A stretch of DNA of 64,000 nucleotides from Bacillus fungorum (GTDB lineage Bacteria > Bacillota > Bacilli > Bacillales > Bacillaceae_G). The stretch lies in the NCBI RefSeq assembly GCF_002746455.1, contig NZ_NWUW01000010.1, positions 1 to 64,000 on the forward strand, in the 5' to 3' direction. The position numbers and the translations under genes are program-made. The notes beneath the pieces were generated by a model, which saw only the letters and a list, made by a program, of their open reading frames with translations, had not been told where the DNA came from and made no database searches. Positions within the stretch are counted from its first letter, which is position 1. Every line of letters starts with the position of its first letter. Shown in pieces: positions 51,395-60,603 of this stretch.

Positions 51395-52228
51395 TTGCTA
51401 GTAGAACTAAGGGGAATTCAAAAGAAGTATGGCAAATCACTTATACTAGATAACATCAATTTATCCATTCCAGAAGGAGAAGCACTCGCTATTATTGGTG
51501 GGAACGGGACTGGAAAAAGTACTTTACTCAAAATAATTGCAGGCTTTATTTCACCTACAGCAGGAACAATTCAAAGAAAAGAACATATACAAATCGGCTA
51601 TGTACCTGAATATTTTCCTGAAGGGATTCGTTTTACATTAGAGGATTATTTATATCATCTCGGCTGCATTCACGGCTTATCAACAACATATGTAAGAAAT
51701 AAAATCCCGATGCTCCTTGAATCTTTTCATTTACTTCATGCAAGGCATTCCGTTGTACGAAACTTTTCAAAAGGCATGAAACAAAAAACAGGCATTATGC
51801 AAGCATTACTTACAGACGTCCATTTATTAATTTTAGACGAACCGCTTTCTGGGCTCGATCCTAACTCTCAGCAAGAATTAGAACATATTTTACTCTCATT
51901 AAAACAACAAGGCATATCTATACTCTTCACATGTCACGAAAAACAACTATTAGAAAACTTCGCTGATAGAATTGTGATATTAGCAAATCATACAATCACA
52001 GCAGATACCTTTGTACAAAAAGGGGCAGAACTAGTCTATATTGAAGCAATCGTTCACGAAACATTTTCAGCGATAGAACTACGGAAACAATTAGGTTTTA
52101 TACACGTTATACACAATTCAAATCAAAACCTTATTCAATTACAAATCGAAAAAGAATATACAAACGAAATGCTTCAATTTTTATTACATAAAAAAGCATC
52201 TATCACACTGCTACAACCTAATTTTTAA
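51395..52228 (+). CDS. ABC transporter ATPase
   Basis: The 277-residue protein carries one ABC ATPase domain. Walker A is GGNGTGKST, the signature-like NFSKGMKQKTGI, Walker B LLILDEPLSGLDP and the H-loop CHEKQ. The signature begins FSKGMKQK instead of LSGGQ, as in ABC-2/bacitracin-type importers and exporters (CcmA-like). Residues after about 210 form a C-terminal extension. The start is TTG at 51395, preceded by GAAGGATAG. It pairs with the membrane gene 18 bases downstream. Substrate is unknown. Confidence 0.86.
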   Translation: MLVELRGIQKKYGKSLILDNINLSIPEGEALAIIGGNGTGKSTLLKIIAGFISPTAGTIQRKEHIQIGYVPEYFPEGIRFTLEDYLYHLGCIHGLSTTYVRNKIPMLLESFHLLHARHSVVRNFSKGMKQKTGIMQALLTDVHLLILDEPLSGLDPNSQQELEHILLSLKQQGISILFTCHEKQLLENFADRIVILANHTITADTFVQKGAELVYIEAIVHETFSAIELRKQLGFIHVIHNSNQNLIQLQIEKEYTNEMLQFLLHKKASITLLQPNF

Positions 52229-52246
52229 ATCGAAAGAAGGTTCATT

Positions 52247-52927
52247 ATGTTTGCGCTTATTCGTTACCATTTTCTCGACTATACAAAATCGTATAAGTAC
52301 GTCCCTCCTATTGCGATGTACTTTGTGAGCTTACTTTTTGTATATACATATAAACCAACTCCTATTGTACCGACATACTTAGAAACAGCACTCGCACTTT
52401 ATTTATTATCTGCCTGGATTACAGTCACAATTTTTCATACTGAAGACCCTGTACAAGAACAAATTACTATTTCTCACACAAATAATATTTCCGCACTATA
52501 TGTTGGTAAATATATTACGGCTCTTCTCATTTGTACTGTGTTATCTTTTATATCCGTAATCTATCCCATTATTTTGCAAATGTTTAATGAAAAAATGACA
52601 GTTTCTTTATTTCTAGTCGGATTTCTCGCTCACATATCTTTCTCTATACTAGGAATTTCAATCGCAACATTATTTACTAGAAATATGATTCAAAAAGCAA
52701 GCACTGCTTGGCTTAGCCTTACATTCATATTGCTTATAACGATCGCATCTATCCGGTTTAAAAAAGAGTTACTATGGTTTTTACCACCTGTCGAAAGCTT
52801 TCTAATGCTTGGACAATACAAATATAATATACTTACTCACACACTATGGCTCACAGCTTGGGCTATCGTATATTCATTTTTATTATTTACCTTATTTCTT
52901 TTTATCGTTCGCAAAAAACGTTTTTGA
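52247..52927 (+). CDS. ABC transporter membrane subunit (ABC-2 type)
   Basis: This 226-residue membrane protein has six predicted helices (for example YVPPIAMYFVSLLFVYTY and WLSLTFILLITIASI). It has no ATPase motifs and belongs by context to the ATPase encoded immediately upstream. ABC-2 permeases usually act as homodimers with two such ATPases. The ATG follows GAAAGAAGG. The C-terminus is basic (RKKRF). I do not recognise a specific family or substrate. Confidence 0.75.
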   Translation: MFALIRYHFLDYTKSYKYVPPIAMYFVSLLFVYTYKPTPIVPTYLETALALYLLSAWITVTIFHTEDPVQEQITISHTNNISALYVGKYITALLICTVLSFISVIYPIILQMFNEKMTVSLFLVGFLAHISFSILGISIATLFTRNMIQKASTAWLSLTFILLITIASIRFKKELLWFLPPVESFLMLGQYKYNILTHTLWLTAWAIVYSFLLFTLFLFIVRKKRF

Positions 52928-52951
52928 TTACATATTAAAGGAGACGAAACA

Positions 52952-53614
52952 ATGATCGGAATACTAGCAGGAATGGGACCAAAATCAACTGGACCATTCG
53001 TCGATACAGTTATAGCAAGGTGCCAAACAATATACGGAGCAAAGCATGATATGGACTTTCCTCATATGATGATCTATTCGTGCCCAACACCGTTTTACAT
53101 GGATCGCCCTATTGATCACGAGGCGATGAAAAAAGCGATTATTGAAGGAGCACAAAAACTCGAAAGTACTGGCGTAGACTTTATTGCTATGCCATGCAAT
53201 ACGGCGCATCTTTATTTCGAGGAATTACAGCATTCTCTTTCCATTCCGATTTTAAATATAGTCGACGAAACGTTACAAGCAATTCCTGAAAATACAAAAA
53301 GAGTCGCTCTTCTCGCAACAGAAGCGACAGTTCAAGCTCGTATTTACCAAGATGGGATTGTAAAACGTAATATAGAGTACATTCATTACGAACAATGGCA
53401 GGAAAGGATTAATCAAATTATTACTTATATTAAAAGCGGAGAGGTTGAAGAAGCTCGCAAATTATGGAGTGCGCTTGTTTTACAATTGAGAGATGAAGTT
53501 GATACCGCCATTATCGCATGTACCGATTTGAATGTTGTGGCGAATGAAGATTTTGTCGATTCCGCTCAATGTCTTGCTGAGGCGGTTGTTAGGATGTATC
53601 TATCAAATACATAG
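52952..53614 (+). CDS. Aspartate/glutamate racemase family protein
   Basis: This 220-residue cofactor-independent racemase-type enzyme starts GILAGMGPKSTGPFVD. It has the two catalytic cysteines, in MPCNTAHLYF and in IACTDLNVV, which is the arrangement of aspartate/glutamate racemases of the RacX/YgeA type. The family interconverts D- and L-amino acids; broad-specificity members supply D-amino acids for the cell wall. Substrate cannot be told from sequence. The ATG follows AAAGGAGACG. It lies 24 bases after the ABC permease gene and may be cotranscribed. Confidence 0.88.
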   Translation: MIGILAGMGPKSTGPFVDTVIARCQTIYGAKHDMDFPHMMIYSCPTPFYMDRPIDHEAMKKAIIEGAQKLESTGVDFIAMPCNTAHLYFEELQHSLSIPILNIVDETLQAIPENTKRVALLATEATVQARIYQDGIVKRNIEYIHYEQWQERINQIITYIKSGEVEEARKLWSALVLQLRDEVDTAIIACTDLNVVANEDFVDSAQCLAEAVVRMYLSNT

Positions 53615-53781
53615 AGATCTTCATAAACAGAGAAAACATCCTTTTGAAATGTGTTTTTTGTTTGATAAAAATCCCCAAAACTTTTAACTTTCTTCACAAT
53701 TCTTTCAAAGTAATCACACTTAATCTCGCTATATTAAATAAGTAGTTTATTCATATAGGGAAGGTTAGGGGAACTGAAAGT

Positions 53782-55083
53782 ATGAAAGTAAATCGTTCGC
53801 TTCATTACATTTTTTGGCGTTGGCATTTTTATGCTGGGCTTTTTATTACGCCGCTTCTTATTACTTTGTCACTGAGTGGAATTGGGTATTTATTTCGGGA
53901 AGAGGTTGAAGATTTCATCTATAAAGATTTATATTTTTGGAAGAGCGCTCAAACAGAATCTATTTCGCTGACTGATTCTATTTCCTTAACAGAGAAAAAA
54001 TATCCACATTATAGCGTGGCAAAAATTAGTGAGTTTAATGGGGATTATAATACGCGACTTACGATTGCAAATGAGTATACTGGGCAACAAAAATATGTGT
54101 ATTTAGATAGTAATAATCAAATTGTTGGGGATCAAAACGCAAGTGAAACGTTTGCCAATATCATGCGGGAATTACATAGTTCTCTTTTAGTTGGTGGCAC
54201 TGTCGTCAACTATACTGTAGAGCTCGCGGCATGCTGGACAATCTTTTTAATCATAACCGGATTGTACATGAGTATACGCCAGTTCAAAAACACACCGGCA
54301 TCCAATAAGCGAGAAAAAGCAAAACGACGTCATTCTATTATCGGTATTATATTTACAATTCCTCTCGTTTTGTTAGTCGCATCTGGATTGCCATGGTCAG
54401 GTTTTATGGGTAACCAAATTTATAAAATCGCATCATCGAATGAATCGCTCGGATATCCCAAATTGTATATGGCCCCGCCTGAATCAAAGGTAAAAGAATT
54501 GCCATGGGCAACTAGAAAAGAAGCTCCTCCTGAATCGAGTTCAAATGAACCGAAAGCAATTTCTGTCGATGAATTACAAAAAGGAATTGAAATAAAGAAA
54601 CCGTATGTTATTTCACTACCAGCTGATCCAAAAGGTGTGTTCACTGTTTCGAAATCAAGCGGTTCCGGTATTACAGGTATGCATGTTGCACCAAATGAAG
54701 AAATAACAGCTTACTTTGATCAATATAGCGGAGAACTCATTTCCAAAACGGACTATCGTGATTATGGATTACTTGCACAATGGTTCACTTACGGTATCCC
54801 GCTTCACGAAGGACATTTATTCGGATGGCCAAATAAAATATTATGCTTACTAACGACATTATCTTTATTACTTCTCATTTATTACGGAATAAAAATGTGG
54901 TTAGCAAGAAAGCCGAAAGGAAAATTAGCAGCACCGCCAAAGCAAAGAGATAAGAAAAGTATATTTGTTTTCTTTATCATGATGGTTATACTAGGCGCTG
55001 TCATGCCTTTATTCGGACTATCTGTTTTAGTTATTTTTGCGATTGAACTTCTTATATATGTATTTTCAAAAATACGATCCTAA
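53782..55083 (+). CDS. PepSY-associated membrane protein
   Basis: This 433-residue protein has the PepSY-TM layout. A short N-terminal cytoplasmic segment ends in HYIFWRWHFYAGLFITPLLI (helix 1), then a PepSY-like outside domain. A second helix block (LAACWTIFLIITGLY and IGIIFTIPLVLLVASGLPWSG) precedes a large extracytoplasmic domain (residues about 215-340), and final helices lie at about 350-430. FWRWHFYAGL and LHEGHLFGW histidines are typical of family members, which may be haem or iron reductase related. Exact role is unknown. The start follows GGTTAGGGG. Confidence 0.85.
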   Translation: MKVNRSLHYIFWRWHFYAGLFITPLLITLSLSGIGYLFREEVEDFIYKDLYFWKSAQTESISLTDSISLTEKKYPHYSVAKISEFNGDYNTRLTIANEYTGQQKYVYLDSNNQIVGDQNASETFANIMRELHSSLLVGGTVVNYTVELAACWTIFLIITGLYMSIRQFKNTPASNKREKAKRRHSIIGIIFTIPLVLLVASGLPWSGFMGNQIYKIASSNESLGYPKLYMAPPESKVKELPWATRKEAPPESSSNEPKAISVDELQKGIEIKKPYVISLPADPKGVFTVSKSSGSGITGMHVAPNEEITAYFDQYSGELISKTDYRDYGLLAQWFTYGIPLHEGHLFGWPNKILCLLTTLSLLLLIYYGIKMWLARKPKGKLAAPPKQRDKKSIFVFFIMMVILGAVMPLFGLSVLVIFAIELLIYVFSKIRS

Positions 55084-55084
55084 T

Positions 55085-55122
55085 AAAAAGCATTTGTACT
55101 ACCGTGTACAAATGCTTTTTAT
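55085..55122. terminator. Bidirectional terminator
   Basis: AAAAAGCATTTGTAC pairs perfectly with GTACAAATGCTTTTT. It separates the PepSY protein gene and a convergent small membrane protein gene. Confidence 0.85.
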
Positions 55123-55331
55123 TTACTATTTTCTTTTTTTCTACCACTTATTAAAAAGACAATATCTACTATAATAATTAATGCGATAATAACTTGCGCT
55201 ACATAATCCATCGTTGTAGGACCACCAGTTTTATTCATCATCATATACATTCCAGTTACAAATGAAATGGAAAGTAGCACGAGTAATGTTACTTCAATAT
55301 TGTCATATAACTTTTGAAACAATCGCTTCAT
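55119..55331 (-). CDS. Small two-helix membrane protein
   Basis: This 70-residue protein begins MKRLFQKLYDNIEV and has two hydrophobic segments (TLLVLLSISFVTGMYMMM and YVAQVIIALIIIVDIVFLI) and a basic-acidic tail (GRKKENSK). The ATG at 55331 follows AAAGGTGGTGG; the longer frame has no site. A TATAAT element lies about 20 bases upstream (TGTTATAATATGG). Family not recognised. Confidence 0.7.
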   Translation of the reverse strand: MKRLFQKLYDNIEVTLLVLLSISFVTGMYMMMNKTGGPTTMDYVAQVIIALIIIVDIVFLISGRKKENSK

Positions 55332-55360
55332 TTCTGCCACCACCTTTACCATATTATAAC

Positions 55361-55390
55361 AGAAAACCACTCTATATGAGTGGTTTTCTT
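55361..55390 (-). terminator. Terminator after ytpB
   Basis: GAAAACCACTC pairs with GAGTGGTTTTC around five bases, just past the ytpB stop. Part of the stem lies in the promoter area of the small membrane gene. Confidence 0.7.
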
Positions 55391-55392
55391 CA

Positions 55393-56469
55393 TCACTGCG
55401 CCATTTTCTTTCGGTACATCTTTCCGTTCCAGTAGAAGAATCGTGAAGTGAGGCCTCCGTATTTTACAATGCGCCGTGCCATTTTGTGCATATTCTTTTG
55501 TGCTGATACTTTTTGGTCTGATAAATAAATACCAAGTAATCCTCGGCTTATGAGACGATGAAACTTCGCATGAGGCAAATCACCAATGCTCTTCTCTGCT
55601 TCTTCTACAAAATGTTTCATACGATCTAATATAGCTTGCTCATTTTCATAATAACTACAGAAATTCAAATCCCCGCCTATACGGTCTTCCTCTTGATCAA
55701 TGAAATAATCAAGTAAAATGTGAAGTCCTTGTACGTAAGGGAAATATCCTTGTCTAATTTTCGCAATATCTTCATCATGTAATTCATCATGAAAAGCATA
55801 TGCTACAAGACAGAAAATTCCAAGCGTAGAACCGGCACATGCTGAAAATTCAAACCAACTCATCTCAGGTAAGTTTTCTTTATGTGCTTCAAACCATGTT
55901 TGTAAACGTGGTTCTCTTTCTTCTAACTTCACGTGTTTATGAATTTGCAAATCACAATAATAACAGGCAAGTTCATGAAGAACAGGAGCAATTTTGTCAT
56001 AGTGCTTCGTTTTCTTTAAAACATCTTGGCATGTTTCAACAAGTTCATCTAAATAACCACCATCATCTTGATCATCACGGTAACGATAATAATTACCGCC
56101 TCCTTCTACTTCAGGTGATAATGCCATTAACATGGCCTCATGAAGTGCGGCAAAATCATTTGGATCAAGTGATGTACTGCGATCACATAAATTATCTAAA
56201 TAGTCGCTGATCGTTTGATACGCTACGATAAAACGAATACATTCCTCTCGGTGTTCATTTGCTAATAGCGCTAAAATGCCACCGCCCTCGCAATGAAACG
56301 TTTTATGCTCAATACTTGCGATTGCCTGACTATGAAGCTCATCATTCGGAATATGGTAGGCACGCTCTTTCCACATCGCTAGCTCATGGTGTACAACCGG
56401 AAACACATCACGGTATACTTTCGCCATGAGCGTTATGGGATTACTCGGTACGTTCACTTCTTCCTTCAT
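55393..56469 (-). CDS. ytpB: Tetraprenyl-beta-curcumene synthase YtpB
   Basis: The 358-residue DUF2600 protein is the YtpB-type large terpene synthase. In B. subtilis it cyclises heptaprenyl diphosphate (C35) to tetraprenyl-beta-curcumene, the precursor of sesquarterpenes and of sporulene in spores. Aspartate-rich motifs DYLDNLCDRS (near 90-100) and YFIDQEEDR (near 255) fit metal-diphosphate binding, although the fold differs from classical terpene synthases. The ATG follows GGAGATGAAGG. It is 28 bases downstream of ytpA, with which it forms an operon in B. subtilis. Confidence 0.93.
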   Translation of the reverse strand: MKEEVNVPSNPITLMAKVYRDVFPVVHHELAMWKERAYHIPNDELHSQAIASIEHKTFHCEGGGILALLANEHREECIRFIVAYQTISDYLDNLCDRSTSLDPNDFAALHEAMLMALSPEVEGGGNYYRYRDDQDDGGYLDELVETCQDVLKKTKHYDKIAPVLHELACYYCDLQIHKHVKLEEREPRLQTWFEAHKENLPEMSWFEFSACAGSTLGIFCLVAYAFHDELHDEDIAKIRQGYFPYVQGLHILLDYFIDQEEDRIGGDLNFCSYYENEQAILDRMKHFVEEAEKSIGDLPHAKFHRLISRGLLGIYLSDQKVSAQKNMHKMARRIVKYGGLTSRFFYWNGKMYRKKMAQ

Positions 56470-56497
56470 CTCCTCTATTAAATGTACAAATAATAAT

Positions 56498-57301
56498 TTA
56501 TTTATTTGTTTTTACTATATTATTGACATGCATTTCAGTAAATGACTGAATATAATTCAAAATTTCATCACGCTCATACTCGTTTAATAACTCGTGATAA
56601 CAATTCGGCCATTCTTTAAAAGCCTTATCACTTATTTTAACATTATCAAACCAAGTGCGGACACGTATTTTATCTACAAGTTTATCCTCACATGCCTGCA
56701 TTAGCAAGAGCGGAACATCTGGAAAATCATCTATTTTCTTATGAGCAATTTCGATAGACTTAATCAATTCACTATACCAACGTACTGATACTTTGCGCAA
56801 GAACAATGAATCATTCTCCATTGCATCTCTCACTTCATGATTACGCGTTGACATTTCCACTGTTAGATTCGTTGCAAATTGTAATTTTGGAGCAATAATA
56901 TTTAATATTTTTGAGGCAGCTTGAAGCGGCGCAGAAGGTCCAGCTAATACACCTAAACATGGCGAACTTAAAATAATGCCGTCTACATCTTCTCTCTTCG
57001 TTTCTTGCATCATACGAATGACAATAAGACCACCCATACTATGACCAAATAGAAAAATAGGCAACCTATACTTTCTTGCATCTTTCACCCATAATTTAAC
57101 TTCCTCTATGTATTCATCAAACGAATCAATATGTCCTCTATTTCTTGAAGTCGTTCCATGCGACGGAAGGTCCCCCATCACAACGTGGTAGCCAATATGA
57201 TTCCACATTTCCGCAACGGCTTCATAACGTCCGTGATATTCCATTGCGCCGTGCACGATAACGATTACAGCCTTTGCTTCCTCCGCTTCATAATTCCACA
57301 T
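56498..57301 (-). CDS. ytpA: YtpA, alpha/beta hydrolase (lysophospholipase)
   Basis: This 267-residue serine hydrolase has the nucleophile elbow GHSMGGL with Ser, an Asp in LLLMQACEDKLVDK and a His in NCYHELLNEYE. B. subtilis YtpA has lysophospholipase-like activity and makes the antibiotic-like lipid bacilysocin. I start at ATG 57301 (MWNYEAEEAK) because GGAGGAGG lies at ideal distance and the B. subtilis protein also begins MW; two upstream ATGs are in poorer contexts. The ytpA-ytpB pair is kept. Confidence 0.92.
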   Translation of the reverse strand: MWNYEAEEAKAVIVIVHGAMEYHGRYEAVAEMWNHIGYHVVMGDLPSHGTTSRNRGHIDSFDEYIEEVKLWVKDARKYRLPIFLFGHSMGGLIVIRMMQETKREDVDGIILSSPCLGVLAGPSAPLQAASKILNIIAPKLQFATNLTVEMSTRNHEVRDAMENDSLFLRKVSVRWYSELIKSIEIAHKKIDDFPDVPLLLMQACEDKLVDKIRVRTWFDNVKISDKAFKEWPNCYHELLNEYERDEILNYIQSFTEMHVNNIVKTNK

Positions 57302-57375
57302 ACGGACCTCCTCCATTTCACTCTTTTTCATAATTTGATACACTTAAGCTAGTCTCTAGGAAAGGAAGGCTTTAC

Positions 57376-57888
57376 ATGATATATCCTTACAAAGAAAAAA
57401 ATCCGCAAATTGCGAGTAGTGCTTTTATCGCTGATTATGTTACCATTACAGGCGATGTTTCCATTGGTGAGGAAGCAAGTATTTGGTTTAATACAGTCAT
57501 ACGCGGTGATGTTTCACCAACAATCATTGGAGATCGAGTAAATGTGCAAGACCAATGTACGCTCCACCAAAGCCCACAGTATCCTCTTATTTTAGAAGAT
57601 GACGTTACAGTTGGGCATCAAGTTATTTTACATAGCTGTCATATTAAAAAAAACGCTTTAATTGGAATGGGCTCTATTATATTAGATGGTGCGGAAATTG
57701 GCGAAGGAGCCTTTATCGGTGCTGGAAGCCTTGTTTCACAAGGAAAGAAAATCCCGCCGAACACATTGGCTTTCGGTCGTCCAGCGAAAGTCGTTCGTGA
57801 ATTAACAGAAGAAGACCGTAAAGACATGGAGCGAATTCGCATACAATATGTTGAAAAAGGTCAATATTATAAATCATTACAAAAATGA
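57376..57888 (+). CDS. ytoA: Gamma-carbonic anhydrase family protein YtoA
   Basis: This 170-residue left-handed beta-helix protein has hexapeptide repeats (VTITGDVSIGEEASIWFN, VRGDV-type turns). The three metal-binding histidines are present in order: H71 in QCTLHQSP, H85 in DVTVGHQVILHSCH, and H90. Family members are gamma-class carbonic anhydrases or related. A trimeric soluble enzyme is expected. YtoA lies next to ytpA-ytpB in B. subtilis as well. The ATG follows GGAAAGGAAGG. True carbonic anhydrase activity is not proved for YtoA. Confidence 0.9.
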   Translation: MIYPYKEKNPQIASSAFIADYVTITGDVSIGEEASIWFNTVIRGDVSPTIIGDRVNVQDQCTLHQSPQYPLILEDDVTVGHQVILHSCHIKKNALIGMGSIILDGAEIGEGAFIGAGSLVSQGKKIPPNTLAFGRPAKVVRELTEEDRKDMERIRIQYVEKGQYYKSLQK

Positions 57889-57895
57889 TTTTACC

Positions 57896-57924
57896 GCTGC
57901 CATAATACTGGCAGCTTTTTTTAT
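57896..57924 (+). terminator. Terminator after ytoA
   Basis: GCTGCC and GGCAGC form a short stem around an eight-base loop, followed by T7. Confidence 0.8.
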
Positions 57925-58030
57925 AAAATCTAACTTTTTCTTTACAAAACATTATTACTCCCTCAATAAAATCTTATTAAAATAAAAGCTAATATCTCCA
58001 TATATATGTAAACGAGGGAGGAGAATTTTC

Positions 58031-58564
58031 ATGAAGGTCAGTGGACTGTATAAAATAGAATGTTACATCTTTAAAGGAATTAACCGATACTTTGATCAAA
58101 AAACATTAAATATCTTTTTCAGCAATATTACTCATATCGGTGGTGCTACTTTCTCAATCACACTCACACTGTTCTTTTTAATTTTTGCAAAAGGTACTTT
58201 GCATCAAGCTGCAATCGCAACTGCTATTTCTTTAGCAATTAGCCATATTCCTGTGCAAATATTAAAAAGATGGTATCCACGAAAACGTCCTTATTTAACA
58301 ATTCAGGATGCGAAATATCCAGTCCACCCATTAAAAGACCACTCTTTCCCGTCTGGTCATACAACAGCCGTTTTCTCTGTCTTCATTCCATTTATTTGCT
58401 ATAATCCAAACTTACTTGTTTTTCTATTACCGTTAGCATTATGCGTTGGTATTTCTCGCATTTATTTAGGGCTTCACTATCCGTCTGATGTATTCGTCGG
58501 TATGTGCCTCGGCACTTGCTCTGGCACCATCTCTTTTTATCAATTCATCCCACTTTTCACATAA
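58031..58564 (+). CDS. PAP2-family membrane phosphatase
   Basis: This 177-residue membrane protein of the PAP2/phosphatidic acid phosphatase superfamily has the three catalytic motifs KRWYPRKRP, PSGHTTA and SRIYLGLHYPSDV, with about six helices. Such enzymes remove a phosphate from lipid diphosphates (for example undecaprenyl diphosphate) or phosphatidic acid. Substrate is not known. The glycosyltransferase gene starts nine bases after its stop, so the two form an operon. The ATG follows GGGAGGAG. Confidence 0.9.
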   Translation: MKVSGLYKIECYIFKGINRYFDQKTLNIFFSNITHIGGATFSITLTLFFLIFAKGTLHQAAIATAISLAISHIPVQILKRWYPRKRPYLTIQDAKYPVHPLKDHSFPSGHTTAVFSVFIPFICYNPNLLVFLLPLALCVGISRIYLGLHYPSDVFVGMCLGTCSGTISFYQFIPLFT

Positions 58565-58573
58565 AGGAGTGAT

Positions 58574-59719
58574 ATGATGAGAGTCGCCATTTTTACCGAT
58601 ACTTTTACACCACAAGTCAACGGGGTTACGAAAACATTAGAACGATTAACACGTTACTTTCACAAAGAAAAGATCGCCTATTCTGTTTTCGCCCCTCAAC
58701 ATACAGCTGAAGATAATTTCGTGGCTAATGTGAACAAGATGAGAAGCATTCCGTTAACAATATTATATCCAGAATGTCGCTTTTCTTTTCCTACTCCGCG
58801 CATTAAACGGGAACTTCTTTCTTTTAAACCTGATATGATTCACATTGCCACACCTTTCAACATGGGACTTTGTGGACTGTATTATGCAAAAAAGTTAAAC
58901 ATCCCAGTTGTCGGTTCTTATCATACTGATTTCGATGCTTATTTACGTTATTACAAAATCGAATTTCTCTCTAATATGCTTTGGAATTATTTAAAGTGGT
59001 TTCATAGTCATATGCAAAAAAATTTTGTCCCCTCGCCTGAAACATTACATCAATTAAAAAATAAAGGCTTTCAAGCTCTCTCTATTTGGGGACGGGGGGT
59101 AGATTGCACACTCTTTCATCCATCTTACAATACAGACCTATTCCGAAAAAAATATAATATTACAGCAAAGTATGTCCTTTCCTATGTTGGACGAATTGCC
59201 CCTGAAAAAGATATTGATACGTTGCAAAATCTTATCGTTAAATCAGCGCATACTCGAAACGATATTCATTGGCTTATAGCAGGAGACGGTCCTCTAGCAA
59301 CAAGTCTTCGTGAAGCTGTTCCAAAAACAAATGTCACGTTTACTGGCTATTTACAAGGTGCAGATTTAGCTGAAGCATATGCTTGTTCTAACATCATGGT
59401 ATTTCCATCCGCTACTGAAACATTTGGAAATGTTGTACTTGAATCACTTGCATGCGGTACACCTGTCATTGGTGCAAATAGTGGCGGGGTTAAAAATATT
59501 ATTACAGATGGAAAAACTGGAGTTCTTTGCCCGCCAAAAAATACGGATTCATTTCTATCATCCATCTATTCTTTATTGCAAAATGAAGAACAACTTATCC
59601 AAATGAGCATAGCAGCTTCGTCTTATGCCCAATCAAAAAGCTGGGATGAAATCTTTCGTGGCTTACTTGACCAATATGAAGAAGTCCTTCAGCACACCGC
59701 ATCAGAATTACTCGCTTAA
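58574..59719 (+). CDS. GT4-family glycosyltransferase
   Basis: This 381-residue GT-B fold glycosyltransferase of family 4 starts with RVAIFTDTFTPQVNGVTKTLERL, the signature of mannosyl- or glucosyltransferase-type enzymes such as those acting on diacylglycerol or phosphatidylinositol. The donor-binding region contains SYVGRIAPEKD and the EX7E-type motif SATETFGNVVLESLACGTPV. It probably adds sugars to a lipid. The preceding PAP2 gene fits a lipid pathway. The ATG follows AAAGGAGTGAT. The acceptor is unknown. Confidence 0.9.
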   Translation: MMRVAIFTDTFTPQVNGVTKTLERLTRYFHKEKIAYSVFAPQHTAEDNFVANVNKMRSIPLTILYPECRFSFPTPRIKRELLSFKPDMIHIATPFNMGLCGLYYAKKLNIPVVGSYHTDFDAYLRYYKIEFLSNMLWNYLKWFHSHMQKNFVPSPETLHQLKNKGFQALSIWGRGVDCTLFHPSYNTDLFRKKYNITAKYVLSYVGRIAPEKDIDTLQNLIVKSAHTRNDIHWLIAGDGPLATSLREAVPKTNVTFTGYLQGADLAEAYACSNIMVFPSATETFGNVVLESLACGTPVIGANSGGVKNIITDGKTGVLCPPKNTDSFLSSIYSLLQNEEQLIQMSIAASSYAQSKSWDEIFRGLLDQYEEVLQHTASELLA

Positions 59720-59723
59720 ACAG

Positions 59724-59755
59724 AAAAACTCCCTTCCAAAAAGGAAGGGAGTTTA
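59724..59755 (+). terminator. Terminator after the glycosyltransferase
   Basis: AAACTCCCTTCC pairs with GGAAGGGAGTTT around four or five bases, followed by a short T tract. Confidence 0.85.
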
Positions 59756-59990
59756 TTACACAGTTATAAATTTTAGTTTAATAAATGATACATAAGGTGA
59801 ATTATCGCCTTATTTCCGTATTCATTATAACAAAAAGATACATAACTAAATAGACTTGTAATAAAAAACCATAAAAATTAATATATGGTTATACAATATT
59901 TTTACTGTATGGTGATTTTAAGAAATTCCCCCTAAAATCAACTTACTCACATACCTTTATACAGTAATTGTTCCCCAATTGCTGTATATC
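59756..59990. other. AT-rich interval with two inverted repeats
   Basis: No coding frame is supportable. A small hairpin (ATAAGG with CCTTAT) is followed by a nearly perfect 13-bp inverted repeat: TATACAGTAATTG (59958-59970) and CAATTGCTGTATA (59976-59988), one mismatch. It sits just outside the mobA terminator. It could encode a small RNA or be a remnant. Confidence 0.45.
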
Positions 59991-60023
59991 AAAAAACCTT
60001 TCATTCATTTGAAAGGTTTTTTT
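59991..60023 (-). terminator. Terminator overlapping the mobA stop
   Basis: AAAAACCTTTC and GAAAGGTTTTT form an 11-bp stem with an eight-base loop. On the minus strand a T-tract follows. Confidence 0.85.
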
Positions 60024-60603
60024 GAGCTTGTACATATTCTTCTTTCGTATTCACATTTATAAACCAATCTGCATTCGCCTGTACATCTTCACCAGCAATA
60101 TATTTCACATTACATTGTGATAAAAGCTGGCCCATACTTCTTTTTTCTTCCTGAAGCAAAGCATAAATCTTTTCTTTCACGCGGTTATGATACGCCGCAA
60201 GTAACGGTTGTTTCCTTCCATTAATAATAGGTACAACCGCATCGTATTCCTTGCTCGTTTGCTCGAGCAAAATGGTAAACCATTCTTGCGAAACATTTGG
60301 CGCATCGCAAGGCATAATAGCGTACCAATCTGCTTCTATATATTCCATTCCTGATACAATTCCAGCAAGTGGCCCGTCCCCTTTATAATGCGGAATATCT
60401 TCGATAACAGGAACTTGTACGAATTGCTCTACTCGCTCTTTTATATCAGAATGACTAATGACTACAACTTCTTGGAGCACACTTGTCATCACTTTCAAAA
60501 TATGCTCAATAAAAGTACTCCCTTGCCAGCTCGCTAACACTTTTGGCTCACCGAATCTACTCGACATACCACCTGCCAATACAATTCCAGCATACTTACT
60601 CAT
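60001..60603 (-). CDS. mobA: Molybdenum cofactor guanylyltransferase MobA
   Basis: The 200-residue nucleotidyltransferase attaches GMP from GTP to the molybdenum cofactor, giving the bis-guanine dinucleotide form used by many oxidoreductases. The N-terminal motif [20 protein letters not shown] (substrate and metal loop) and MPCDAPN (catalytic Asp) are present. Its start overlaps the moaB stop by four bases. The other cofactor genes, including mobB, lie at 23.6-28.7 kb. The stop is embedded in a terminator. Confidence 0.95.
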   Translation of the reverse strand: MSKYAGIVLAGGMSSRFGEPKVLASWQGSTFIEHILKVMTSVLQEVVVISHSDIKERVEQFVQVPVIEDIPHYKGDGPLAGIVSGMEYIEADWYAIMPCDAPNVSQEWFTILLEQTSKEYDAVVPIINGRKQPLLAAYHNRVKEKIYALLQEEKRSMGQLLSQCNVKYIAGEDVQANADWFINVNTKEEYVQAQKNLSNE

